From NCBI GenBank assembly GCA_021018995.1, contig CM037586.1:3818328-3882327 (forward strand): 64,000 nucleotides of DNA, given 5' to 3'. A program made the translations under genes and the position numbers. This stretch comes from Chloranthus sessilifolius (Eukaryota > Streptophyta > Magnoliopsida > Chloranthales > Chloranthaceae). Under the pieces are notes generated by a model that was not told the origin of the DNA, ran no database searches, and saw nothing but the letters and a program-made list of their open reading frames with translations. Positions 11,650 through 22,595 of the stretch are shown here, in pieces; positions within the stretch are counted from its first letter, which is position 1; every line of letters begins with the position of its first letter.

Positions 11650-12018
11650 GAATTCAAGGACTGAATATAATTCAAAACCAAGTTGTTTTATATGGGTGGA
11701 AAACCTAGACATTTTGTGAGAGATTATAAATTTCGTTAAATGAAGCATGTTCCCTAAACTAACAATGTGGAAGAACCAGTAAAGGCCAGTCAAGATGTCC
11801 ATATAGGTAATTCATCAACCTCTAAAGTTGTTGGCAATGGAGGCATACTATTGAACTTTACTTCATGGAAGTTAGGAACTTTGAAGGATGTGTTACATAT
11901 CCCAGATTTACATAAAAATCTCGCATCAGATTTCCTACTTAATAAGGCTAGTTTCAAACAGGTTAAAAAATCTGATCAATATGCTATTTATAAGAATGCT
12001 AAGTTTATAGGAAAAGGA
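11650..12018 (+). pseudogene. Copia-A: gag zinc knuckle to GAG-pre-integrase region
   Basis: Part of a TNT1/SIRE-like copia polyprotein. Near 11690-11740 lies a degraded zinc knuckle (GKPRHFVRDYKF), then 11767-12010 gives VHIGNSSTSKVVGNGG and LKDVLHIPDLHKNLAS, the region just after the protease, whose usual form is VHMGNSS...LNNVLHVPDIRKNLVS. It stops at a poly(T) tract where a LINE 3' end was inserted. The RT and RNase H of what looks like the same family reappear at 17118-17610 and 23473-24110, so I treat them as one element split by later insertions. Confidence 0.75.
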
Positions 12019-12290
12019 TTTTTTTTTTTTCCTGTGATAAGTAATTGGAGTTTGAGGGTCTCCACCCTTTTATTAAAAGAAAGAGAGATTACAATCGACA
12101 GTAAATAAATAACAGATCTTTCCTCAAGCGAAAGTGCAATTTTGGAGTAATAGTTGCAGGATCACAGTGAATAACTGAAGAGGCATCGAGTCCTATTTTG
12201 GCAAGACAATAAACGCAGGAGTTAACTTCTCTCCAAGAATGGATGAAATTCATAGATGAGAATTTCAAGGATAGAGATCTAATTTTTTAT
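12019..12290 (-). mobile_element. 5'-truncated LINE: RNase H C terminus, 3' UTR and poly(A)
   Basis: On the minus strand the frame reads FIHSWREVNSCVYCLAKIGL, the end of the RNase H domain of plant L1 ORF2, then a stop, a short UTR with aataaaa, and a poly(A) tract (poly-T at 12019-12030 on plus). It interrupts Copia-A. The target duplication was not found. Confidence 0.72.
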
Positions 12291-12313
12291 TTTGTTTTTA
12301 CGTAGGTAAGCTA

Positions 12314-12552
12314 TGTTGGAGATGTTATTTCTATTGTTTGGGTGTGTTTTAAGTAACTTTGGGGGTGTGTGTAGTTAAGTGAAGTTTAAGTTATACAATT
12401 CACTTAACTCGGGAACCATGTAATATGTGAACATGCTAAAATGATATAAATAGTATTTTGCACTGGGATTTGAGGCACATTAACTCAACCCTAATATCTC
12501 CACTTTTTTCTTCCTCCTCCTTCCTATTACTAAACTCTAACCCTAAATTACA
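12314..12552 (+). repeat. 5' LTR of Copia-B
   Basis: 239 bp, tgttggagatgtta to ccctaaattaca, starting TG and ending CA, followed nine bases later by a primer site. No second copy of this LTR was found, so the 3' end of Copia-B is lost. Confidence 0.8.
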
Positions 12553-12561
12553 GTTTTGTCT

Positions 12562-12574
12562 TGGTATCAGAGAC
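12562..12574 (+). promoter_or_regulatory. Copia-B primer binding site
   Basis: tggtatcagagac matches the initiator tRNA-Met primer site of plant LTR retrotransposons. Confidence 0.85.
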
Positions 12575-12612
12575 AACAAAAAACCTAACACTCGAAGTTT
12601 TTACAGCCTATT

Positions 12613-13465
12613 TGATGGGGAACGGCAAGATCGAACAGCAGAGAGAGCGAACACTTAAAGTCGCGCACGCGAGCTACAAAGATGACTTTAAAGTCGCACG
12701 ATCGATCACTTAAGGTCGCGCGAGTGATGATAATTCTCGCTCGAGCGAGCTACGGCACGGCTTCAGACGGAAATTTATGCGAAATTTCCTTTTTTGTGTT
12801 TTATTAGTATTAAAACTCTTTTATTTCGAACTTAATTATTGGTGGCCTATATGTAGAGGCTTGTAAAGACTTTTAGTTAGTTGATTGATTATTTGAATAC
12901 TTTTATGCTTGAGTAATCTTTGTCTGAGATGAGTTTGGTGTGAGGCCAAGGGAGTGATTCCCAAAAGCCATTGCTATCTTCTCTATTTTATTTGCTACTT
13001 TCGATCTGTGTTTGCTTTCTAAACCATAGCCTAATTTCTTCCTTGTGATCCTCAAAACCCTAAGCCTTTTTTGAAACCCTAAATCACACAAAGCCAATAC
13101 CCGTTCCAAACCATAAACCGATCCAAAAACCATAAGCCGATCCGAAAACCATAAGCCTATTGCAAACCGCAAATCCCTTTCACAACCCAACTTGGAATCC
13201 ATGAATCTACATCGAACCGAAGACGAGTGCCTAAGCCTGGAAAAAGCTAGAGTTATATCTCTAGGCCGATCTCGCCTCGACTCGAAAAGTACTTGCGCAT
13301 CTGACTGGACCCTACCTGGATCTCGTGTGATCTACCCATCTGAATTCTGCTAACCCTAAAGGTATCAAAGATAATTTTGTGATTAAACTTCATTTAACTT
13401 ATTTAATTTCGATAAAATCTGCATAAAAATCATATTCTGCATTTTATGGTCATCGTACTGCGTCA
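12613..13465 (+). repeat. Solo LTR of a chromovirus in the Copia-B leader, TSD ctatt
   Basis: 853 bp, tgatggggaacgg to catcgtactgcgtca, flanked by ctatt at 12608-12612 and 13466-13470. The 3' two thirds align with the Chromo-A and Chromo-D LTRs (attattggtggcc, gaggcttgtaaagac, tgtgaggccaag, ggtcatcgtactgcgtca). Left by LTR-LTR recombination. Its variable region (12660-12745) carries a different palindrome set, best seen as ctcgctcgagcgag at 12735-12748. Confidence 0.92.
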
Positions 13466-14141
13466 CTATTGAAGTCATCCACGTCAGTCATCATGCTAAC
13501 GTCAGCAGGGTCAACCTGTTGACCTTTTTTCTTCAAGATTTTTGGGGGGTTTGAATCGGTTTTTTCCCCTCTCCATTTTCTTCTTCTTGCTCAAAGTAAT
13601 TTGAGGTCGGGAACATGGAGTTTCGAAGGTGTTTCTAAAGAAACATGTGTTTTTCGTTTTTTAGATCTCCGAGATCCATGAAGCTTGGGATTAGACCAGG
13701 TTGGACTGGAATCACCATACAAGATTGATGATGTACTCCTTTTTTTGTTTTTGGATCTATTTTGGTGTCGTTTAATCGATTCTCGTGAATCCTTTTTTTA
13801 CCACCCAGCCACATAAATCTCCATCGTTCGATTGTTGATCGCTTTTTCATCTAGCAAGGTACGACTTGTTTAAAAGCTTGTTTCATTTGCAGACTGATGG
13901 TTCAAGTTTCGTTAAATACGGAATTCATTTGAAAGAGTTATAAATGTTTTAGTGGCTGTTATAGGCTATGTTCGACTGTTTTGTCGATATTTTTTTTTTT
14001 TATGATTGTTAAGAACACTGTTGCCCAACGTCTTTGAATGTTGTTTTGAGATTAATCAATGGACTGTGTAGGCATTCTCCCTGTTTGGAAGCTGTAAGCC
14101 TTCTATTTTTTGAATTGTTTTGTTCTCGATATCTCTTAATC
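13466..14141 (+). other. Copia-B untranslated leader
   Basis: Between the solo LTR and the gag start. AT- and T-rich, no coding motif. The ctatt duplication at its start rejoins the Copia-B leader broken at 12612. Confidence 0.6.
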
Positions 14142-14998
14142 ATGGACGAAAATAAATTTGGAATCGTTGGTAGGAGAGATATTTCTCATAACTTACAAAT
14201 TACTACGAAGAAATTGAATGAGGCCAATTATATTTCGTGGTCACGGTCTGCTGCTATGTACTTGGGGATGAAGAAAAAATTGGGTTACATTTACGGGTTT
14301 ATCCCAAAACCCAAAGAAGATGACTCTAAATATGTTGATTGGGAAAGTAACAATCTAACTATCATGACATGGCTGCTACACTCAATGCAATCAGACATTA
14401 GTGATTCTTTTATGTATGCCAGTGATGCTAAACAATTATGGGAGGCTGTGAAGGATGCGTTCTCACAGAAACAAAATCTTGCAAAAATGTTTTAAGTTAG
14501 TGACAAAAATAACACTATGAAGCAAGGTGATAAGACTATTGGGGATTATTATACTCAAATGAGGAGTTTGTGGGATGAACTAGTCCAGTATCAAGAAGAA
14601 CTGTGCAGCTCGTGTGCTAGCAAAACTAGTAAAAATACTGAAAAGAGAAGAGTGTTTGACTTCCTAAACGGGGTTAAACCTGAATATGAGAATGTTAAAT
14701 CAAACATTTTAGGTATAGAGGAGTGTCCTCCACTTGGTACCGTGTATGCCCTCCTTCAGCATGAGAAGAGCAAACAATAGTTTATGCAGATTCCTGGTAG
14801 TGATGTATCTGAGATATCTGCCCTACCATCCTTTAGTTCTTTTAGTTGTGGTGGAGGCAAATCTGGTGTAGATGTGGTAGTCGTGGGGGCCTCCCACGTG
14901 AAAGAGAAAAATTATTGTGTTCTCATTGTGGCAAGAAGGACCATACCAGAGAAAGATGTTGAGAATTATATGAGAAACTGAAATTCCTCTTAGGTCGT
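14142..14998 (+). pseudogene. gag: Copia-B gag
   Basis: The ATG at 14142 opens MDENKFGIVG..., then ITTKKLNEANYISWSR, the N-terminal copia gag block (DUF4219/UBN2 type), and LWEAVKDAFSQKQN. A TAA at 14493-14495 and a TAG near 14778 interrupt it. The middle part has GDKTIGDYYTQMRSLWDEL and NGVKPEYENVKSNIL, conserved in RN-type copia Gag. A zinc knuckle, CSHCGKKDHTRERC, lies near 14915-14960 in a shifted frame. The protein would form the particle and bind RNA. Confidence 0.85.
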
Positions 14999-16308
14999 GC
15001 ATTACAGTCCTCCACTGAGGAAACTTCTAATCCAGTTGGTGGTCAGAGTATCCCTACTGCTTCAGCTTTGTCTGATTTCCAGAGTTTACAGAGAGAGCTT
15101 CGGGATCTCCAGGGCCGCCTTCAGCGCATGATTGTAACACAAGGGCAAGCATCTTCCTCCCACATAGCTGAGTCAGGTACATGTGACCTCATCCTCTCAG
15201 TCCCCATGGATCATCGATTTTGGGGCTACGGATCACATGTCTGGTATGACAGATTTATTTTCATTTGTGTATAATCTTTCTGATTCTATTCATATTTGTA
15301 TTGATGATGGATCCCTTGTTCCTGTAAAGGGCAAAGGGAGTGTTCAATTAAGCAGCTTGTCTCTTGACTCTACTCTTTTGATTCCTAGCATGCCTATAAA
15401 TCTATTATCTGTTAGTAAAATTCCTTGTATTATAATGTGATATTCTTTCCGTCATATTGTGTTTTCCAGGATCTGAAATCGGGGAAGATCCTTGGTTATG
15501 ATACTGAAGAGAAGGGACTCTACCTCTTTCAAGATTTACGAGGTGCATCTCCTCTTGCAGGTATGGTGGTTTCTGTTGTTGAAGCAAGATTGTAGCACTC
15601 CCGTTGTAGCCATCCTCATATTAGTCGTTTGAAACTTTTATTTGCAGAAAAATTTCATGGATTTGATAATAGTTTGTCTAATTGTGAGATTTGTCAGTTA
15701 TCTAAACATATTCGCAATTCTTATCGCTTGAGTGGTAATAAATGTGCTATTCCTTTTGAAGTTATTCACGATGATGTGTGGGGGCTTCCCCTATTACTAC
15801 TTTGAATGGTTATCGTTATTTTGTTACTTTTATTGATGACTGTATTAGACTCACCATACTCTTTCTTATGCGTACTAAAGTTGAAGTTGCCTCTATTTTT
15901 CCTATGTTTCACAGACTAGTTGGCACATAATTTCATGGGCATGTTAAGGTTATTCGATCGGATAAGGGTAGGGAATATTCTTCTCACGTTCTCCAGTCTT
16001 ATCTTTACTCTCCTGGAATTGTGTGGCAAACTACTTGTTCTTATACCCCCCAACAGAATGAGGTTACTGAGAGGAAAAATAGGCATCTTCTTGAGATTGT
16101 TCGATCTCTGTTGTTTGATATGAAGGTTCCTAAACATCTCTGGGGTGAAGCTGTCCTCACCGCTGCCTACCTCATCAATTGAATGCCTACACCCATTCTG
16201 GAAGGACATGCTCCCTTCCAACTTGTGTCTCCTCATCAACCTCTGTTCTTGGTGCCACCACGTATCTTTGGTTCCTTGTGTTTTACACATATCCCCAATA
16301 TTCAGCGA
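14999..16308 (+). pseudogene. pol: Copia-B protease and integrase, broken
   Basis: The protease region is at 15195-15420 (WIIDFGATDHMSG, with Phe where the active site normally has Ser; INLLSVSKI). A degraded GAG-pre-integrase region follows. The integrase core is at 15640-16300: CEICQLSKH, FVTFIDDCIR, VIRSDKGREY, TTCSYTPQQNEVTERKN, KVPKHLWGEAVLTAAYLIN. The catalytic D, D and E positions are visible but the frame is broken at several points. The sequence ends at a (TA)n tract at 16309; the RT and RNase H of this element are absent. Confidence 0.82.
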
Positions 16309-16332
16309 AGTATATATATATATATATATATA
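16309..16332. repeat. (TA)n microsatellite at a break point
   Basis: About ten TA units directly at the end of the Copia-B integrase homology. Confidence 0.95.
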
Positions 16333-17117
16333 ACAATCTATGATCATTTTTTAAATACGAAGTGTCAAAGAAACTCATTCCATCATCTATCACACTAGAA
16401 AGTAAAATTTAAATCAAATAAATTGAACAAAAAAAAACATTTCAATGGATTAACTTATAAATTGCAGATAAAAGTTTAGTGATCTAAAATCATAAACTTT
16501 TCAATTTTTCACTATGTAAAAAGAAACACTATAGCTGCACACAAACAAGTGTGGTGTAAATGTGTATTGTATACTTATATTATATAAGTATATGATATGT
16601 GTCTTTCAAGTCCCAACTTTTACTAAAAAAATTCTATACTTTTTTATTGATATTACGAGATTGTAAACCCAAAAATCTTTTAAAAAAATCCCCAAGTCTT
16701 CATCTCTATCCTCAATATCAACACCATCATCTTCGTTAGCAATTAAATTATCATTTTTTTATTATTTCTCTTCTTCCTCTTCTTTCTATATTCTTGTCAT
16801 TCTTTTTATAATTTTTTTCAGAATAGAGTTGGGATAAATAAGTGATAATTAGTTCAAATAAAAAACTAGTTATAATAGAAATCTCATGTAGCGTATTGTG
16901 TATCGTACAATATGATTAAAAAATGATACACATCATAGATACATACCGTTTTCTATAATATCGTGTACTATATCACGTATCGGAAGATATTGACAACCAT
17001 GGCTAAGAGCTACAAACAGAAGGAATAAACTTTTCAATACATATTCTCCAGTGTCTAGAATTACGTCTATTCGAGTTTTAATTTCCATCACATCCATTCA
17101 TAACCTAGTAACATTTA
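16333..17117. other. AT-rich segment of unknown origin
   Basis: Very AT-rich, no coding motif, several inverted short stretches such as tatacttatattatataagtata at 16569-16592. It separates Copia-B integrase from Copia-A RT. It may be inserted DNA or a deletion scar filler; I cannot assign it. Confidence 0.4.
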
Positions 17118-17610
17118 TATAGATCAACCAGCAGGGTTCATTGTCCCACGACAATGCATAAAGTATCCAAGCTTGTGAAATCATTGTATGGTCTTAAAGA
17201 AACACCTAAACAATGGCATAATAAAATTAATAGTGTAGTAATACCCAATGGATATAACATTAATGAGAGTCATAGATGTATATATTCCAAAGTTAGTGAT
17301 AATTGTGGAGTTATTATATGCTTGTATGTGGATGACCTGCTACTTTTTTGTACAAATATAGAAAGTATAAATGATATGAACAATTCTTGTTATTAAAATT
17401 TGATATGGAAAACCATGGAGAGGCAAATGTTACACTTGGAATGGAATAATCAGAAGAGATGATGATGGGATACCTTTATGTCAATCTCATTAAATTGGAA
17501 ATTTTTAAAGAAATATATAATCACGTTGTGTGTAAAGCTGTATGAATTCCATTTGATCTGTGTATACATTTATTTCCTAACAAATGTGAGTGTAAATTAG
17601 AATCAATATG
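17118..17610 (+). pseudogene. pol: Copia-A reverse transcriptase, first part
   Basis: Copia RT with DQPAGFIVP, then KLVKSLYGLKETPKQWHNKI (17163-17226) and the active site LYVDDLLLF (17323-17349). It breaks down into other frames after 17396 (LEWNNQKR, FDLCIHLFPNK). It stops at 17610 inside the region usually reading HLFPNKGE...EYA, and continues at 23473 after Chromo-D. The target duplication atatg marks the cut. Confidence 0.85.
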
Positions 17611-18585
17611 TGATAGGGACATCGACGTTGTAAATATCGGATATAGACCGTTTCGAGTGTACCGACGTCGGAAGAAGCGGAACGGAAATTAGAACCAGGC
17701 GTAAAGGAAAAAAAATATTGTGAATAGTGCTATAAACAGTGTCATGGACGTTCGTGAACAGTGTCACGAACATCCGTAATGAACAGTGACGGACGTCCGT
17801 GAAAAGTGACGGACGTCCGTGATTTTGAGCCTTCACTCTTTTTTTTGGGACGGACGTCGTGACCGGATTTTCAAATTTTTTTGTTTTTATTGCGAAAAGT
17901 TACCTTTTAGTCTTTTATTTCGTTTAGAACTCTATTATTTCGAATTATTATTGGTGGCCTATATATGTAGAGGCTTGTAAAGACTTTTAATTAGTTTTTG
18001 ATGAATGAAAAGAGCCTTTTGCTTCCTTACTTGACATGAGCATCTTCAAAGAGTGAATCTTCGTTTCCTGAGAAGGGTTTGGTGTGAAGCCAAGGGTTTG
18101 AAGCCCAAAATCTATCCTCTATCTATCTCTTTATTTTTATTTTCTTTCTCTACTTTGTGTGATCCCATAAACCTTAAATTCAGCCGTCACCTTTTCCAAA
18201 TCCCTAAAACCATAAATCCTAACCCCATCGGAACCATTGATTCGAACTCATCTCACAAATCCTTATTTCAACCATTAAATCTCTAAACACCCGATCCCAT
18301 AAACCATAGAAGAACTTGAGATCCCACCATTGAATCACGAGTAAGTGCCCTAATCTGGAAAACCTAGAGTTCTACCTCTAGGACCGATCTGCACCGCAAC
18401 TCTAACAGATCTAGCGCAAAGAGTGGACCCTTTCCTGAACCTGGACGTGATCTTTCATATGGAAAACAATGGAGCCCTAAGGTAACCGCATTATTTTCAG
18501 GTTTATTGTTCAAGTTAATTTAAATCAATTTCGGCAAGTAATTAATTCATTGCATTCACGTAGTTTAGGGTTTTGTCCTGCGTCA
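17611..18585 (+). repeat. 5' LTR of Chromo-D
   Basis: 975 bp, tgatagggacatcg to ttttgtcctgcgtca. Its first ~95 bp are a copy of the pol 3' coding end. A CGGACGTCCG array lies at 17740-17860; it has more units than the 3' LTR but lacks a ~28-bp piece (ccgtagtgcactac...) present at 22717-22744. Confidence 0.95.
17740..17860. repeat. Palindrome array CG-GACGTC-CG, 5' LTR of Chromo-D
   Basis: Perfect cggacgtccg units at about 17791 and 17811, 20 bp apart, with tgaaaagtga between them, plus imperfect units (gacgttcgtg, acgaacatccg). The related array in the 3' LTR is at 22638-22750. Confidence 0.88.
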
Positions 18586-18589
18586 GTTT

Positions 18590-18602
18590 TGGTATCAAAG
18601 TC
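18590..18602 (+). promoter_or_regulatory. Chromo-D primer binding site
   Basis: tggtatcaaagtc, four bases after the 5' LTR, initiator tRNA-Met type with one mismatch in the core. Confidence 0.85.
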
Positions 18603-18780
18603 AAGTTCTAGGTTAGGGCATATTTGTGTGGCATTGAAATTCATTGCACTTTAATTTTTATTGCATCTTATTTCTGTTTTGGCCAAAGTGTGCACATCAC
18701 GTGTTTGTCAAAAGCCCCCCTTCATTGTCAGTTCATTTTGCATGCCATTCTAGAACCCGTCATTAGTGAACTGTATCACC

Positions 18781-19450
18781 ATGGACATGAATGAGATTGC
18801 CGAGGCTCTTAACGGCATGGGCGCTGATCTAAAATCGATCAATGATCAAATGGCTGTCATGGAGACAGCCCAAAGGAACGTCGAAACGTCCAATGAGAGA
18901 TTGTTAGACCGAGTCAATCGGTTAGACGAGGATGATGAGTACCTCGAACCACCCCGTGAGTGTAATGGTTCACATTTCGAACGAAATGGCTACCAACATA
19001 ATCGAAACCGGAATCATAGGATGGATCATCATGAAGATAACTACAACCCGGAAGGGAAATTCCTTAAGAATGTCCGAGTTGAGTTCCCAACTTTCAATGG
19101 AAGACTGGACCCTCAAGTCTTCATCGATTGATTAGCCGATAGCACTTCGAGTGGTTTGGCATGAGCGATGAAAGATGTGTTCGACTTGCTAAAATGAAGC
19201 TCATAGCCCAAGCCTGACTCTTTTGGGTCAGCGTTGAACGCATCAGGACGAATGCGGGTTGTACTCCCATTACCCGTCGGGAGGACATGAAGGAGCGACT
19301 TACAGAGAAGTACGTTCCTTCCTTATACTACCATCGTCTCCTCGGCCAATGGCAAAATCTATGCCAAGGTAGTATGCCCGTAGCGGATTATATTGACAAA
19401 TTTGAAGAATTCATGATGAGAGCCAAAGTGTCTGAAGACCCTCAAGTCAC
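18781..19450 (+). pseudogene. gag: Chromo-D gag, truncated
   Basis: ATG at 18781, MDMNEIAEALNGMGADLKS, with a predicted coiled N-terminal region. A TGA at 19129-19131 stands where Trp is expected (VFID-stop-LAD; Chromo-A has VFLDWLSD). A later block, RREDMKERLTEKYVPSLYY, is in another frame. The sequence jumps at about 19450 from AKVSEDPQVTL into LAPKAPLVNRVEKKG, which in Chromo-A lies after the protease. The zinc knuckle and protease are therefore deleted. Confidence 0.85.
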
Positions 19451-22400
19451 TCTTAACCCTTTGGCTCCCAAAGCACCATTAGTCAACAGAGTTGAAAAAA
19501 AAGGAGGCCAATCCAAGGCCATCAACTTTGTGACCCCTTCAGAGTTCGAGAGGGCATCGAAAGATGAGAGCGTAGTGTATGTCGTCACCGTTGAAAGTAC
19601 TCTTGAGTCAGCACGTGTACCCCAAGGAGGGCGAGCCAATCATGAATGAATTTGCGGATGTCTTTCCCGAAGACTTACCTAATGAGCTCCCTCCCATGCG
19701 TGACATTCAACATGCAATCGACTTGGTTCCCGGATCTACATTACCGAACCTGCCCCACTACAGGTTGAATCCGGTTGAGCACGCCGAGTTGACTCAGCAA
19801 GTCAGTGAACTCTTTTAGAAGGGGTTCATCCAAGAGAGTCCGAGCCCATGTATTGTACCCGCATTACTCACTCCTGAGAAAGATGGTACATAGCGCATGT
19901 GTGTGGATAGCCGTGCAATTAATAAGATCAGATTAAATATCGGTTTCCCATACCGAGACTCAATGACATGCTCGATATGATAGTTGGCGCCACTATCTTT
20001 TCCAAGATGGACCTTAAGAGTGGCTATCATCAAGTTCGTATTCGCCCTAGCGACGAATGAAAAACCACCTTTAAAACCAAAGACGGTCTTTATGAGTGGA
20101 TGGTCATGCCTTTTGGGCTATCCAATGCCCTAAGCACATTCATGAGGCTCATGACCCAAGTGTTGAGGTCATTCCTTGGCAAACTTCTTGTCGTATATTT
20201 TGATGACATCTTAATTTACAATCCAGACAAGGAAAAACACATTATCCACCTAAGGTTGGTTTGTGAAACCTTGAGGGGAGAAAGGTTATATGCGAATCTC
20301 AAGAAGTGCACCTTCATGCAGCAATCTGTTGTATTCTTGGGATTCATTGTCTCGATAGACGGGATAGTTGCAGACCCTGCAAAGGTTAAGGCCATTGTGG
20401 AGTGGCCCAAACCTCAGAATATTCATAAAATCCGTAACTTCCATGGCTTAGCCACATTTTATCATCGTTTCATCCGAAACTTTAACACCATCATGACTCT
20501 TATTACCGATTGCATGAGAAAGGGGGAGTTCCTGTGGAGCAAAGCCGCGACGAGGGCCTTTGCCGAGATAATAGAGAAAATGGTTACTGCACCCGTCATG
20601 CGCCTACCTGACTTTTCTAAAGTCTTTGAAGTAGAATGTGACACGTCGGGTGTAGGCATAGGCGGAGTGTTGAGCCAAGAGGGCCACCCTGTGGCCTATT
20701 TTAGTGAGAAACTTAATGAGACAAAGAAGAAATACTCCACATATGACAAGGAGTTTTATGCGGTCGTCCAATCTCTTTGGTATTGGAAACATTACCTGAA
20801 ACCGCAAGAATTTGTGTTGTTTTCTGACCACGAAGCCTTACGTTTCCTTGCTTCCCAGAAAAAGTTGAACCCGAGGCACGCAAAGTGGGTCAAGTACCTT
20901 CAAGGGTTCACATTCATGTTGAAGCATAAGGCCGATGCCGAGAACAAGGCAGCTGATGCGCTTAGTCGTCGAGTGGCGACTTGGCAGTCATTAAGCATCG
21001 AGGTCATCGGATTTGAGCAGTTGAAACAAGATTATCCTGATTGCCCAGATTTCGGGGCAGAATGCACTGCTATCCTTGAAAATTCGAACAACATTAACTC
21101 TGAGTATACCCTACTGGATGGGTATTTGTTTAAAGAAAATCGTTTGTGTATCCCTCGCACTTCATTGCGTGACTTCCTCATCTAGGAGTTACATGCCGTA
21201 GGGATTGCCGGACATTTTGGGAGCGATAAGGCTAGCCTTATGAGAGATGTCTCTAGGGTCGTGAAACAATGTCGTACATGCCAAGTTGCGAAGCAAATTA
21301 AGCAAAATACCGGCTTGTACACCCCTTTACCCGTACCGCACACCTCGTGGCAAGACATCTCTATGGATTTCGTGCTCGGACTTCCCAAGACTCAATGGAA
21401 ACACGATTCCATTTTTGTGATAGTAGAACGCTTTTCTAAGATGGCCCACTTCATCCCTTGCTCTAAAACCTCCGATGCAGCTCACATAGCCAAATTATTT
21501 TTCAAGGAGGTTGTGCGTTTCCATGGGTTACCCAAAACTATCGTGTTGGATCAGGACGTAAAGTTTACCAGCTATTTTTGGAAAACTTTATGGCACATGA
21601 TGGGTACCATGCTCCAATTTTCGTCGGCCTATCATCCTCAAACTGATGGCCAAACGGAATCCACCAATAGGAGCTTAGGTAATCTCCTTCGTTGTCTTGT
21701 TGGTAATCACCCTAGGACTTGGGATTCTACATTGCCTATAGCCGAGTTTGCATACAACAATTCAGTCAATAGGTCCCTAGGCATGAGTCCTTTTGAGGTT
21801 GTACTTGGTCATAGGCCTAAAACACCCATTGATTTAGTCCCCACGTCTGCATCCCATCGAGTTTCCGAGTCAGCCGATGCATTTGCACAACACATTCATG
21901 AACTGCATGTCGAAATTAGAAAAAAAATTAATACAAGCAATAAATATTACAAGATAACTGCGGATGCGCATAGGCGCTTCAAAGAATTCCAAGTAGGGGA
22001 TTATGTGATGGTACGGGTTAGGCCTGAACGATTCTCATCGGGAGTCACAAAGAAACTCCAAGCTCGCGGCGCTGGGCCTTTTAGAGTTGTGGCAAGGAGC
22101 GAACCTAATGCGTATGTTCTCGAACTTCCACTGGATATCAGGATTAGCTCTACGTTCAATGCGAAGGGCCTAGTTCCTTCTTCGGCCTCAGCCCCACCCC
22201 CACCCCCCACCAACCCCTTCACAGCAACCCCAAGCCCACATTCCAGTCCCACCCTGCAGCCCCTACCCTTCCCTTCCCCACGCAAGCAGAGGAGAGATGA
22301 GATCGAAGGGATACTTGATGACTTTGCAGTATCCATCCATGGTGGAGGATTTCAGAAATACTTGATTAAGTGGTTGGGAAAGCTGGACTCCGAGAATACA

Positions 22401-22595
22401 TGGTTAACTGAAGATGAGGTGCGACGCCTGGACCCCGACATGCTTGATCGCTATCACGACGCCGCTTCATCGGTGATAAAGCCTTTTTGGCCCGGGAGAA
22501 TTGACGGGGACGCCGACATTGTAGACATCGGATACAGACCGTTTCAAGTGTACCGACGTCAGAAGAAGCGGAACGGAAATCAGAATCAGGCGTAA
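19451..22595 (+). pseudogene. pol: Chromo-D pol: RT, RNase H, integrase, chromodomain (protease lost)
   Basis: The RT begins near 19640 ([18 protein letters not shown]), with stops at 19816-19818 (TAG), 19890 (TAG) and 20058 (TGA). The 20100-21182 frame is open: [23 protein letters not shown], then RNase H ([33 protein letters not shown]). A TAG at 21183-21185 precedes the integrase frame 21240-22595 (451 residues): [38 protein letters not shown]. The C-terminal chromodomain is YLIKWLGKLDSENTWL. The last ~30 residues (GDADIVDIGYRPFQVYRR...) are encoded within the 3' LTR, past the purine tract cgggagaat (22493-22501). This is the best preserved integrase in the window. Confidence 0.92.

Noticed and set aside
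16309..16592. Possible MITE between (TA)n and tatacttatattatataag
   Set aside because: No paired ends or TSD; the inverted stretch is a short AT palindrome only.
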